A DNA stretch of 64,000 nucleotides from Temnothorax longispinosus (Eukaryota > Arthropoda > Insecta > Hymenoptera > Formicidae), in contig NC_092359.1 of assembly GCF_030848805.1 (NCBI RefSeq), positions 6,456,623 through 6,520,622 of the forward strand, in the 5' to 3' direction. The notes beneath the pieces were generated by a model. It saw only the letters and a program-made list of their open reading frames with translations. It was not told where the DNA came from and did not search any database. Positions 11,591-24,160 of the stretch are shown here, one piece after another. A program made the position numbers and the translations under genes. Numbering within the stretch: position 1 is the first letter of the stretch; every line of letters starts with the position of its first letter.

Positions 11591-14500
11591 AAACTTCAAA
11601 AACTTGGTTCTCGGTTCGATTACAATCATATTAACGTTACGATCTTTACTGACTGTATGGCACAAAGTTACATCAATTATTTTGGTAATCGTGCTTTACT
11701 GTGTTTCCAAAGCCAAATATTTTTCGCGAAAGGATAAAAATTCGCGCAGCAACCGGATTAAAGATATCCACTGCTGCCGATAAAATACAATAAAATGCGG
11801 AAAATTGGACGATGTCCGCCGCCGTGTCCGTGTTCGACTGACTGCGGGCGCGAGAGTTTAAAAAAGCGATGGACGTCAAGGGAGAATGGGGGGGGGGGGT
11901 GGAAAAAAGGGAGATGACCGTAGCGCGCTGGAAACGTACCGCTTCCGGTTATGCGTGCCAGGACACAGCGACGGGGACTCCCGCGGGAGACTGGCGTTAC
12001 ATTTGATCTGACCCGCCGCGGTTGTTACTGAAATTAGTTCGGTTCGTACGGCTCGACATAAATTGCAGGTAGCTCGCATGGATGCGCTTATTGGTTCACG
12101 AGAGAAGCGCAAAGCGATACGTGCAGGATACGTCCGTTTTTTTACATTGCCAGTAAATACAACTTTCGTTTATTTCTTTTTCGCTTTGAACTCGAAGGGT
12201 TTAATTAGACACGATCGCGTGAAGACCACTTGAGTATATGGTGTCCCATATATTTCTGATTACAAATTCGAAAAGTATATAGAGCTAATGTTTCTAGAAA
12301 TATGACTGTGTGTATCTTTTTTCGATACTTTGACCAAAATTCCGTTAAAGCACAGCTTATTTAAAAAAAATTAACTGAACAGAATAACTCTTTAATATCC
12401 ATTGTGACCATCAGTTGTGCTTGATAATTATTAATGTTCTTATAAATATTTTATACATTAATAAAATAATAAGTACACAATTAATTTGGTGATATTATTA
12501 TAATGTGTGTGTTTTCATTAATTTATTTTTATACCGTTAATATACTATATTATCGTCGTTTTCTTTTTTATCTTTCTATTCTTTTTAACATGATTTAAGC
12601 TTATTTTATTAGTTATTTTTTTTGTAAATTTTCTATTTGTTACATCGATTATTCTTTATATATAATAATAATAATAACACATTCATGTATCTATATTTGA
12701 AAAAAGATAAATAATAATAAATAGTAACGGAATAAATTCCACTCCATTCTATTCGCTTTCGCATCTTCTCTTTTTTTATCTACTATTAACTGACCACAGC
12801 CATTTTCCTTCGGGATCTACGTTCTGTTTTTGTCGTGGCCTTTACTTCCTCCGGGGGAATCCGGCCGAGCGATAAAAGTTCGTCTCGTGCATATATTTCA
12901 CTCCTGGGAATTTCGTGACAATATCGATACGCGCCTGCGAGATTAGATCGCGGTTGATAGCGTGATGCGCAATGACACTTTCGCGCGAAACGAATGACTG
13001 ATTAATTCGAATAATAATGGATAGTCCGAACACCACACATTCAAAGACAATTGAAGCCATTTATCACCTTGTAAATCCCGAGCACAGTAGAATCGAATTT
13101 TTGAAAAAATAGACTTATCTGAACAAAAAAAAGAAAGATTCTATTATAAAATATACACATATTATATTATTATATTTATTTTAACGATGTCTTAAGATAA
13201 TGAATGAACTTTTAAAACTACTCTTTCTATTTTTATATTTTTTATATAAATTTATATTTTTTATATTTAGCCATCCTATTATCGATTTTATATTTTTTGT
13301 TTCTCCTGTAATAACTATTATATTCGTTTCTTTTATCTATAATCCCGATGTTTTATTGACGTCGATATTTCGTCGATATTAGCAACGTAGAGTAAAGCGT
13401 CGACGAATTTACTTTCCCTAAATACAGAGAATACTAGGAAATTGAGCGAAGTACAAAAATGGGACGATTTCGCGGACGTGAAGCGGCGCGGCGCGCACAA
13501 TAGCCGCGACGATCGCGATCGCCATTGTGCCGCATCCTCATTATTGTCGTCGGACACGACAGGCTTGTGCCGGAGAAATGGTCCGCACATTTTCGAAGCC
13601 GCACTCTCGCCCGCCATCTTCCACCCCTCTCTACGGGGTACATCGATCGTCGCCCCTCGGAAAAGTTTCCGCTTTTTTCCCGCCATCCATATCTCCCCCG
13701 TCGCACTCTCCTCCTTTTTGCCTGCTCGCTTTCTCTCGTAGACAAATTTTAAAGTCGATTGAATTTCCGGTTGGCCAAACCGCGAAGCTACCACCAAACA
13801 ACCCCATGGGGTTGGTTTTTCCACATTTTTGCAGCGTTGACATGAAATACTCTCGTATGTTACATGTTTTATCTACAAAAAGGTCAAATGTATGGTCATA
13901 ATAAACGCTTTTCGGTATTTAAGACTTACAATGTATTATTAAAATGTTATTAATATATATTTTTGAAACGTATTATTAAAATGGATATTCTTAATCTTTG
14001 TGATACTAACGAATCAGATTTATAAAATCTAAAAACTTTGTGCTAACTTTAATACATTTAATATTTAATTCTTTAATTATCTAAAATCTTTTTGAAGATA
14101 ATTACTGTTACTGGATTATTAACAAAACTAATATCTTATCTTATGCTAACATCTTCTTATTTTAATATTAGTATTTATAAGCTACAGGACATTTTCATTT
14201 ATTTTAATCTATTTATTATAATTTCTTATGAAGGGCATTTATTCTTTTATTACAAAAATATATATTAATTTGTGGATTCACGCAATGTAAACATTTTGAT
14301 CTTACATATCATAATTTTCTAGTAATAATTGATTTAAAAATCTCTAAAAGAATTAATTTTTGTCAATGTAAGATCTTTAACCTTTTTTTAACATAAGTTA
14401 TATAAAAGTTGAATATTTAAATAAATTATATTTTTTGTAAAAAAGCATTTATTTATAATTTATCAAAGAACGTAGCATTAGCAATCGACATAATAGAATT

Positions 14501-16000
14501 CAGACGTTTTGCACATCAAAATGAATGAGAAACAGCATACCATTGCTCGTTTCCGCGTCGTTTCCTATGCGTTATTGCACCATAGAAAAACGATATTAAT
14601 TACAAAATTCCGCGGCAGCTGCGGGACGCGGTCCTTTGAACACGATCATAACGCGTAACAAAAATTCAGCGTCACCGAGCTCACCCTCTGCAAGGGGTGT
14701 TGATTCGTGCCACCCTTTACCAATCAAAAATCAATATGTCAAATAGAAATGTTCGCGTGCGCGGCACATTTGTAGCATATTAATTAAAACGTCGCCGATT
14801 AGTCGATGGAGGATGGGAACAAAAATGGTGATTTGGCTTGCCATAGGGCAGGGGATGCACATGCATGAATTACATCGTTCTCTCGTACATCAATTCGCAT
14901 GACATCGCGAAATTTGAAGTTAAATGGCGGAATCGTGATAATTTTCGATCGTGGTTGCAACTGTGTTAAAATTCTGACCATTTTTTAAATAAATAAAATT
15001 CCTAAATTCTTTATACCTATTTAAAAAAATATCGACTTGAGATTGTTTAAGGATTCTGCAGACGAGAAGAGTCGACAATATATTGTACTTGGCTTTGGAA
15101 GTCGCCATGTGTATAATAGCGAAAAAAATATTAAACGCATAAGTTCGTTAACGAGTAACAAGCGAAAAATCGTCGATCGAAAGGCGCGCGAAAACTTTGT
15201 TTTTATTAATCTCTTAATTTCGACGAATTGCCTAACTGGCGAGTGACTGCGTTCCGACATTTTTGCGGGTGTATGCCGTAGCCGCGGGAGCGTAATCGCG
15301 CCCGCGGTTATTATCACGAATCTACACAAAAATTACGCCGTCCGACGCTCACGTGATTCAACAGTTAAGGTAAAACGTTAAGTAGATTAAACTTTTATGC
15401 GGCAGCCCGAACGTTTCCACGCATTTTTACAGCCGCTAAATATCCCGGCTTTTTCTCCCGCTGCTCTCGCATTTTCGCACGTATGATTCTCCGCTGCGCG
15501 ATCGTTCCCATCGCAGCGCGAGTTCTCAAATTTGCATAAATAAATCACATTGTGCTTAAAAGTTAATAACATCTTATGAATTATCCGTGTTTCAAGCGTC
15601 ATATGTATATAATCGAGAAAAGTTTTACTCGACATGAAAATGTTACACTTAAATTAATTTTGTTTTTTATATATTATTGAATAATATTGAATAATAAAAA
15701 CTAACTTTATCAACGATAAAAGGAATTATTGATAGAAATCGGTTATATTGGACAATGTAATTGAAAATTATGTAATATTTGGCTTTAATTTTCTGAGTGG
15801 TATGTTAGAATTTAATTAAAATTGGTTTTTGCAGGATACTAAATATAATTGCAACTCACTGCTAACGGTTATTCTTATACAGAGAAGCAAACGTCATTAT
15901 TGGATTTAATAGTAATTTGCGCTTATAAATATCATAATTCCACCTGAAGTTTCGAAAGTACAATCGAAATCAGTTGGATTATTAGGAATTATAGTTTTCG
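11591..16000. other. Presumed intron, mostly AT-rich
   Basis: Contains a 12-base poly-G run (11888-11899), a TAA microsatellite near 12663-12676 and a CpG-rich island at about 13380-13830. Open frames overlap there on both strands (up to 163 aa at 13333-13824 minus), a sign of composition rather than coding. Sequence from 13900 to 14460 is strongly AT-rich. No gene supported. Confidence 0.5.
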
Positions 16001-18720
16001 TTGACCGTGTCGGGAACAGGAATATACGAGGCGAAGTATATTATCGATAACGGTTTCCACATTGTTTCGGAAAAAGGAGAGGCTCCTAACGCTACACTCC
16101 AGAGTGACTATAAATCCCGTCTTCCGCTCATCGGCTTCCTCGGCGCGAGGCGTTTCCTCTCTCTGGAAAGTTCGTTGCCTACGTTCACGCGGGCGAAACT
16201 TCCGGCCCGGAAGCGACTATAGCCGTCGCGGTACGATTAATAGTCAGTTCGAGAACCTGAACCAACCCAGCGAACCAGCCGGCTCCGGGACCAACGGTAG
16301 CGGCGGCGCGGCGCGGCGTAGGGGGACGCTTCGTCGGTGACACGGTAGCTGCGTCCTGCAACCCGGGGTGCGGGTGGGGATTGGGGGCTGACTGGAACCG
16401 TGCTGCCATAACACTGCCGCTAATTAAACGATTAATCATGCAACGAATGACACGTATATAACCGGTTCCGCAGGAAATCGCTCCCGCTAGACCCTCCGTT
16501 GTCGACGTAGCCGACCAAGGTTATGCCCGCTATTCCCACCCGATGTGCAGCATCTGCATATTCACCGGTGCACATGAGCGTGATGCAATATTAACTCCTT
16601 ACTCCCGAAATGATTTTTATCGCTGCACCAGAACGGCGCTTCATACCTCCAGTAAAACGCGTGAACATTTGCGGATGTTCATTCCACAGTCGACTCAAGT
16701 CGGGCAGATCGTTTATCTTAATATCACATCTATTATGACATTGTACTGTTATTATCACGTAGATGGGGATTGAGGAAACCTCCGGAGAGGAAAGCTCGAT
16801 AACCTGAATATGAGTCGAATACAAGTTTAATACTGTCGAGAAGGGGCCGTGAGATGAAGATTATAGATTTTAAAATTTAATCGAAAACTACGACTGCCTC
16901 ATTTTAAAAGTAAGACGACTCAGAAAGTATCGACGTCTTGATTGTGCACCGTCGTTCCACCTCAGCTCGGTTCCTATTATCTACGGTAAAGCTTGCGATA
17001 AGTCCGGAACACCCTATAGAGAACTTCATGAGGAAGAGAGGAAAAAAAAGCGAAATGCGAGCGAGGGGGAGAGTCGGCAGGAGATGGTTACTAACTGATA
17101 GAGAAGGTCGGTACGGATAGCGCTTCGCAATCGAATCGCGTCCCATGCGGGTGGACATGGTGGGGTCGGTAGAGAGAGGTAAAGAGGGGGGCAGGGGGGT
17201 TGGTCGGTATCGAGGGGAATAGCAATCCCGGCTGTGCCGCTCTGCTCGTCCGCTCGTCGGGGGATGGCCACCAGGCCCGCTTTCACGGTCCGTGTGCAGC
17301 CCTTCATTTCGATTGTCCGACGTATCGATACTCGACATCGGCCATACCCGTCTATTATTCGTTGCGGCCAATGGTCACTGGCACCACCGTATACCCGCTT
17401 ATGATTTGTTACTCTGTTTTCGACGTATGTTGCGGCGACCATGCGATGTCCTCCCCTCCCCCCTCGTCCCTCTCCGGTTTCTTCCAATCTCTCTCCGTGC
17501 GCCGTTTGCACGCTCTATCGTTCGCACCCATCGAGTATTATCTCTAGTGATGTTCCCAGGAGCTCCGATATATCCGCCTGTACGATTTTTAAATAAAAGG
17601 ACTAACGATTTAAAAACTATCAATACATATATTTCGACATTATCTATCTTCTCAAGCAAAAGCTTCTACAAATAAATATTGGAATGTAATAACAATATAG
17701 TCGGACTTATTTAACATCGAAAATGATTTCTATGGATAAGAATATTTACGCTCGAATCAGGACCAATAAATATTTTTAAAAAGTTATTACTATTAATAAA
17801 GTTGATTGAACGAAATTAGAAGCTAATTGTAAGTCAAATTAACAGCTAGAGATTAGACACAATGGTTATTATAGTGAAAATGAATGGTAGCAATTTAATG
17901 AACAATTTCTTGATTATAAATTCGATTGAGCTTCCAATGTCACATGCAGAAACTCGTAAAAAATTACTGAAGCGAATTTCTCATAAATGAAGTTTCAAAA
18001 TAATTCACGAATTTACGTTTATCGTGTTTTAGCGAAACCCAAACAATGTAATCGCTTTAATGTAATGAGCTTTCTATAAATGTAATTTCGTAACTGGGCA
18101 CGCAAGGGGGATATTATAGCTGTATCGTGCGACACGCTTATCGCTGAAATTGAAAATACGCGCGACGAGTAGAGAAAGGGAAAAGAAGGAAGGGGCTCAG
18201 GAGAATCCGCGTAACGCGTATCGCGATACGGCAAGGAGAACGCGATATCGAAAAAGGTATAAGAATGGCTTTTCGCTTCGCCTTCGGTGTATCACATAAT
18301 CCACCGATTCCACTATTATCCCGTTGTTTCTGCGCTCGTGGCCGCAATTTATTATATTTCTCTCTCCCCTTCGCCCATCCCCTTCATCCCTCCAGCTTCG
18401 CTCGCTCCCTCGACATTCCCCATCCTCTGTTCCCTCGGAAGAGAGTCGGTGCGCTACAGGTGTCGACGAGATACAGGTGTTGTTAGGATAGTTGCCCGTG
18501 GGGAGGATAAAAGCATCCTCGCCTAACTCCACTTCCTCCCCTTTCCCCCCCTACCCTCGTTTCTTCTCAGCTCCGCTTCTGCATCCTCTTCGAACCGACA
18601 CCTACCGACTTCGTCGCCATCACCACCAACAACCCCCTGCGACTTCACGACCGAAACTTCAGGAGATTGCAAAGCTTCGAAAAGACTTTGAAGCGCGAAA
18701 CATAAACTGAATTAACCTTG
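16001..18720. other. Presumed intron: CpG-rich islands
   Basis: Islands at about 16050-16560, 16900-17560 and 18110-18660 are open in several frames on both strands (for example 17026-17511 minus and 17200-17547 plus), with no recognisable domains. The peptide at 16062-16340 ends in a Gly/Ser/Arg-rich low-complexity stretch and lacks convincing splice signals. AT-rich sequence lies between the islands. Confidence 0.5.
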
Positions 18721-21700
18721 GAATGCATACAGGATAAACGCGCCGCTCTGTCATTTAGATACCGTAACACCGGCTTATATATATAGAATGTTTCTTGATT
18801 ACTAAAATAAATTCTCTCTGACAAGGTGGAAATTAAAATTATTGATAATAAATTCCGTTTCTATGAACGCTTGCAAGATCACTACTGAGATTATTGCTAA
18901 CAATGCTTTTCCTGTTTTTCATCTAATTTGTAACTTTTACACGAACATTAATGAAGATAGAATATTGATGAAGAAATAACAATACAATTCAATATTTCAT
19001 GTAACAATAATTTAATGCAAGTGGAAACAGCGCGAGTAGTTTATATAATAATCATCATCACATCATGCGTCACTCTGTGTAAAGATACACACAATGAGAG
19101 ATATGTCGAATTTACAATTCTTATGAGCGACAAATATCAAATTACATAGATCTCGCGACATGCACTAAGAAAATTAGCGGGACATTTTTCCGCGTATTCT
19201 CTGTTTACTCTAGTTAGTCCGGATAAAAAGTAAGACCTAAGTAAAGAGAAAGGCGGAAGGAGCCTTTACTCCGAAGACGGTGGCGAAGGCGAAGAAGAGA
19301 TGAAAGAAGAAGAAATAGGAGAGAGCGAAATGGAAGAAACAACGGCGAGAACGGATTCTCCGCCAAGCGAGCAACCGAGCGAGTAGCCGAACGAACTTTC
19401 CTATCACCGACTTTCGCGGCAATACAATTAAAAAGATTGCGAAAGTCCGCAGTACTCGCGAGAGCGAGCCGCTACTCGCGCAAAGTTAGCCTTCTCCGCG
19501 GAATTGGTGAAGAGAAGAGCGAGGAAAAGATGCTCTTCGTCGCGTCGTCATCGGTCGTCGTTGCCCTCGTCGTTATCATCTTACGTTTACCTCGTCAACG
19601 GCAACTGTTTGTCTGCCAATCGGTGACCAGAACATTCGAATCGAATCCTACACCATAGGGACTTCTCCAACGAATGCCTTCTTACACTTTCAACATCGCA
19701 ATTCCTTTCCAGCCGGTTTTCCAGTGCGCTTTTGTTTTACAGAAAAAAAACTTTCTATCTCTCTCGTTTCCTTTCTTTTTTTAATGTATACGCAAATCCG
19801 AGATTTGAGAGAAGAATTATGAATATGCTTTTTTTTACGCACATACGGAATGAATTATATATTCTTATAATTTAGAGTTTTGGCAAGTAACCGAGTCAAA
19901 TAATAGGTCGCAGATTTAAGTGTCAATATCAACTCGATCATCGGAAAACTAGGTCTTAGCAAGGCCTGAGGGGTATTTAACCCTTATACATAAGTTACTC
20001 GCTCTACGTTGGCACTAGTAATTAGGTAGATATATCTAAACTCGTTTTAATCTATCTTAACTAAATACTGAAAAATTATATTATTGAAAATATTTCTATA
20101 AAAGTCAGTATTATGCAATAAGAAAAGCAAAAGCTTGAAGAAAGACTACATTTAGTTTATTGTTTCAATCGCAATATTATTTTTGCATAAACCAACGAAT
20201 ATGATGAATTCACTTCTTTTATACTGCTATAATTATTTTACTATGCTGTTGTAAGTAAATGTTTACATCATTCAACTTTCACAACATTTTGTTACGAGAT
20301 CTACCGTGTATTTTGAACTTGTTTATCTAAAGCTAATTTAATCCGAAATTGCTGTAATTAAGTCTGTATATCATGATATAGTTAATCTTGCTTTTAATAA
20401 TAAATTGTAATGTATGTCATTGGTTTAAAAGATTATTATAATTATATTTTTGCTTCTTATTTTTATTATTATTCAGAAATATTCATTGTACATGTTAAAT
20501 GTAAAGTGACAATATAAGTTTTAATAATTTAATTCTATTTGTTAGATAATAATTGTGTTTAATATTTGCATAAATTAATTTGCACATAGGAATCGTTTTG
20601 TGTGGTTATAAACCATTGTTTACTTTCCTATGCATGTAATATTTCGTTATATCTCATTTCGTACATCGCTTTGGAAATTATTGTATATACTTTTTCTCCT
20701 GAGGGAAAAAATATATATTATATATATGTTCAGAACAGAACAAATTACTCTTTCTCTCTCTTCTCTTCTTCTTTCCGAAAATATTCCAGTCACGTTTCTC
20801 GTTGTTTACGAGAGTGACGTTCATGCGCCGAAAATGCGCCAAGTGTCTCTTTACTCTCAAGTTACGAGTGAAATATCGGACGTATCATTGCTAATATTTT
20901 TCCCCCGGAAAAGTGAGCCCCCTGCCGGAGGCCGAAGCTGAGGGCGACGATAACTCACTTCCTGGAGAATCCTTAAGAACGCTACGGAAAAGTCGGATTG
21001 GGAAGGGGCAGGGGTTCCCGACGAGAGGGGAGGAAACGAGGCCACGAGAATAACTCAAATTTATGAGGTGTAGAGCCAGACCAAATTCCCGTTTGTACCA
21101 TCCCCCTGGAGTCCACTTATACCCGACTGTTACCCTATATATGCCGATCGTTTACTCCGCGTCATAATCTACCCTTTCTAAATTTTTGCTGCCCTCGTTT
21201 CCGTTACCCCGCCGGAATTCGAATATCGCATCCTCACGATTCTTCACGGACACCGATATATCACGCGTCGGAATATTGAAAAAATTATTTTTGTAAAACG
21301 GTTCGAGCAATTTATTACCTTTGTCCTTACTATTCTCTTCAATCTAGGGTACTCTGATTTAAAATCTTTTCATGCGTATGCTGAATTGTATCGTTATCCT
21401 TTTTGGCTACAACGATTCTTAATTATTTTCGTATTCTATTGAATACAGAATTCTTCATAAGACTTGCGATTTTTAGTTTCTAGCGTTATCCCGATTTAGA
21501 TAAACAATATGGTCTACATAAATTCGATAAAACATACCTATATGAAGTTTTGTTTTCTATCTCAAATACTCTCTTTTTTCCTGCTGTCTCTATTTTTATA
21601 GAGTTCAACTCATCAGAATTCTTTGAATACTTTATATTTTTACTATTTCTCGTTTATTTCGTGATGAAACATTTTGTGAACTAAATTCGTGAGAAAAGAG

Positions 21701-22622
21701 AGAAAGCTTAAGTATTTATTTAAAAAATCCGGATTATTTTCTTGGATCTTCCCTTCATTACGCGACACATTATAAATAACTAATTTATGTCTATTTATTA
21801 AGAATATTGAATGCCGTGCTAACCGATTTACCACCTGTACAACTAGAAGGATTTACAAATATAGTTTATATAGCTAGTACACGTACTACTCAATAAAATA
21901 CAGCGCTTGTGTGTCACACGTATACGCAAACGCAACGCACGTAACTGCACACCCACGATCGTCGTTGCTATCACTGTCATTATTAGCGCGGCTGGGTTTC
22001 CAAGTGCGGCTTGCCCAGCTCGATGTTTAATGCAGAGTCATGGTGCACGTAGCAGATACACATATGCGTATGCGTATACGTAAGTCGACAAACGCGTGTG
22101 CTACGAATTATCGATCTGCCGCGATACGAGCGATTCTCTTCGAACCTAATACCCGGAGTCAATACTGACGTGATAAAACCCGAAGCAAGCGTACACGAAC
22201 AGTGAGAGACGGACAAGCAAGGCGTTAGAGGGATTCTAAAAGAGAAAAAAATAAAAGAAACACAGAACGTTTACAGGAAGTGAAAGAGAGAAAGGAAATT
22301 ATACGCAAATAAATTGGAAATCTATTAAAATACTTAGGAATTATACGCGCGCGTATATATATTATGCCAGAAACAAGAAAGCTCCTACAGCTCTAAAAAG
22401 TTCAAGATTTCTTAACATAATAGATTTTTCATAGAATATTAGAGAATAAAAAAATAGTAGAAAAATGTATATAAAATAAATGTGAAGGCTCTCCTATATA
22501 TTCAAATTACAAGGTATAAAGAAGGCAATAAGAGCCAAGTGTGGTACGTGAAACGCGTGTATTATCTATTAAAATATAAAATATCTTACAAATATAAAAT
22601 AAGAATCGTCAATAGCATGTAC

Positions 22623-22651
22623 GTTTCAGTCCCTTTTTGAGCCATCTTCAG
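22623..22651 (-). other. Hammerhead-ribozyme-like core motif, probably decayed
   Basis: On the minus strand CTGAAGA (fitting the CUGANGA box) is followed after 17 bases by GAAAC, the order and approximate spacing of the two conserved hammerhead strands around stem II. The stem II pairing is weak and no clear GUH cleavage site closes a stem III, so this is at best a relic. Such motifs are known in Penelope-like retroelements. Confidence 0.25.
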
Positions 22652-23424
22652 CGCAATTACAAAAATTTAAAACACATGTTAAAATATATACATATATTCG
22701 GTGTGCACGTGTGTATATGTACGCGCGCTTATATTCAAGCACAGATTATTGTGTCACAGTTTAGTTTATAAAACAGTAGTCTCTGATTAAATGTTTTCCC
22801 CATCTCTTGAAAATCTAAAAAGGTGCAAGTGCATTTTTTCGCACTCCTGACGGCGCAACCCCCCAGGACATGCTCGCGCTTGTATAGTAGCTCTTTACTT
22901 AAGCAACGATGCTCCAGCCGACATACGGCGCCGTTGCATGTTGAATACTTCATGTTACGTAACCCGAAGAATGCGCGCATCGTGTCTGCAGATCGGCCTG
23001 GAAGGACACGATTATCCTCTTACGGCCGACGCAAACGAGGTTGACGTACACTAAATAAACCATTCCGCCGTGGAATGGGAGGCAAATAAAAACACGGAAA
23101 AAACGTTCTGTCCGGATTGTCTTGACTTCGGCGTTGATCGAGGCCCTTAAGGCCGTATCCTCTCTAGTCAATGGAATGACTACCAGTATGCAGGATATTC
23201 GTGTGAGATTCACGAAGTTGACAAACTAAATAAATTGAATTTGAAGCATGATCAGAGTGTTGGTTAGCCTAGAGAGAATCAAAAACCTCCGAGAAATTAA
23301 ACTTCCGTGCTGCAAATATATGATAAAATCTTATTCTTTACTCAGCTTAAGGGGATTTTAACAGAATTTTAATAACGAGACTTAATTAGTAAAAGATATT
23401 TAAACTTTATAATTAAAAAGTTAT

Positions 23425-23426
<2 letters not shown>

Positions 23427-23467
<41 letters not shown>
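23427..23467 (+). repeat. GA microsatellite
   Basis: About twenty perfect AG units. Confidence 0.95.
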
Positions 23468-23469
<2 letters not shown>

Positions 23470-23890
23470 CTGATCGATTCTTTGTCGTGCGAAAATCGCT
23501 TACATATTCATTAGAAAATAACACTTTTAAAGTTTGAGGAAAATTTAACGAGATGCTATGACAATGGTTATTTAAAGTTATTGTATAGTTTATAATTTTA
23601 GTCAATGCCCGATGTGATCATATATTGCGATCCCATATGTTAATTATTATTATCTGTATTAGTATCTTTCATTATTTGCTAGTACATCATTTTATTAATT
23701 TTTACAGAAGAGATGTGAAATATATCAGAAAGATTTTAATTAGTGGTGACAATTTCTTAAATTGAAGGAAATATCCCCTTTTCAAAAATTCGATTTCTTA
23801 ATGTAAGCAAAACGTGAGAATACATACTAAATGTATGTTATGCGCTCAATAATATCGCAAGTTTAGTTTAATAGAAAAATAATTAAGCTG

Positions 23891-24160
23891 ACTGTAAAGA
23901 CATTACCGGTCATTGGTACGAAACCAGAAGTAATGGTATTAAGAAGCCCCTAAAACGTACGGAACGCAGCCCCCTAACTGTAACCCCTAGATCTGATCCC
24001 TTCCCGGCAACGACTAGTCTGCCGCTTCTGCGGTGACAGTAAAGACAATCATGCTACAGCATTATCCTAACCAGACACGAACCCTCGTCTAGAGACCATG
24101 TTTCCCTAAGACCGGTCTTGTAAGGATTGAAGATAAAATTCTCTGCGATAGTATCGCTAA
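23891..24160. other. Balanced-composition island of unknown origin
   Basis: A block of about 250 bases unlike its AT-rich surroundings. It has an imperfect direct repeat (TGTAAAGACATTA near 23894 and AGTAAAGACAATCA near 24040), a CCGC-TTCT-GCGG stem-loop near 24022-24033, and the 12-bp palindrome AAGACCGGTCTT at 24108-24119. There is no long open frame. It may be a fragment of a retroelement such as a solo LTR, but no terminal duplication is certain. Confidence 0.35.

Larger units (their letters stand above)
18721..23890. other. Presumed intron, mostly AT-rich
   Basis: Contains an unexplained block at about 19880-20030, TA-rich runs near 20710-20727, alternating purine-pyrimidine tracts near 22057-22082 and 22700-22728, and a GA microsatellite at 23427-23467. 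A decayed hammerhead-like motif lies on the minus strand at 22623-22651. No coding sequence recognised. Confidence 0.5.

Noticed and set aside
19880..19900. Possible end of the preceding RRM2 exon (TTTGGCAAG)
   Set aside because: The frame upstream has a stop and does not encode the expected YFEQ-type residues; the following TAACC is not a GT donor.
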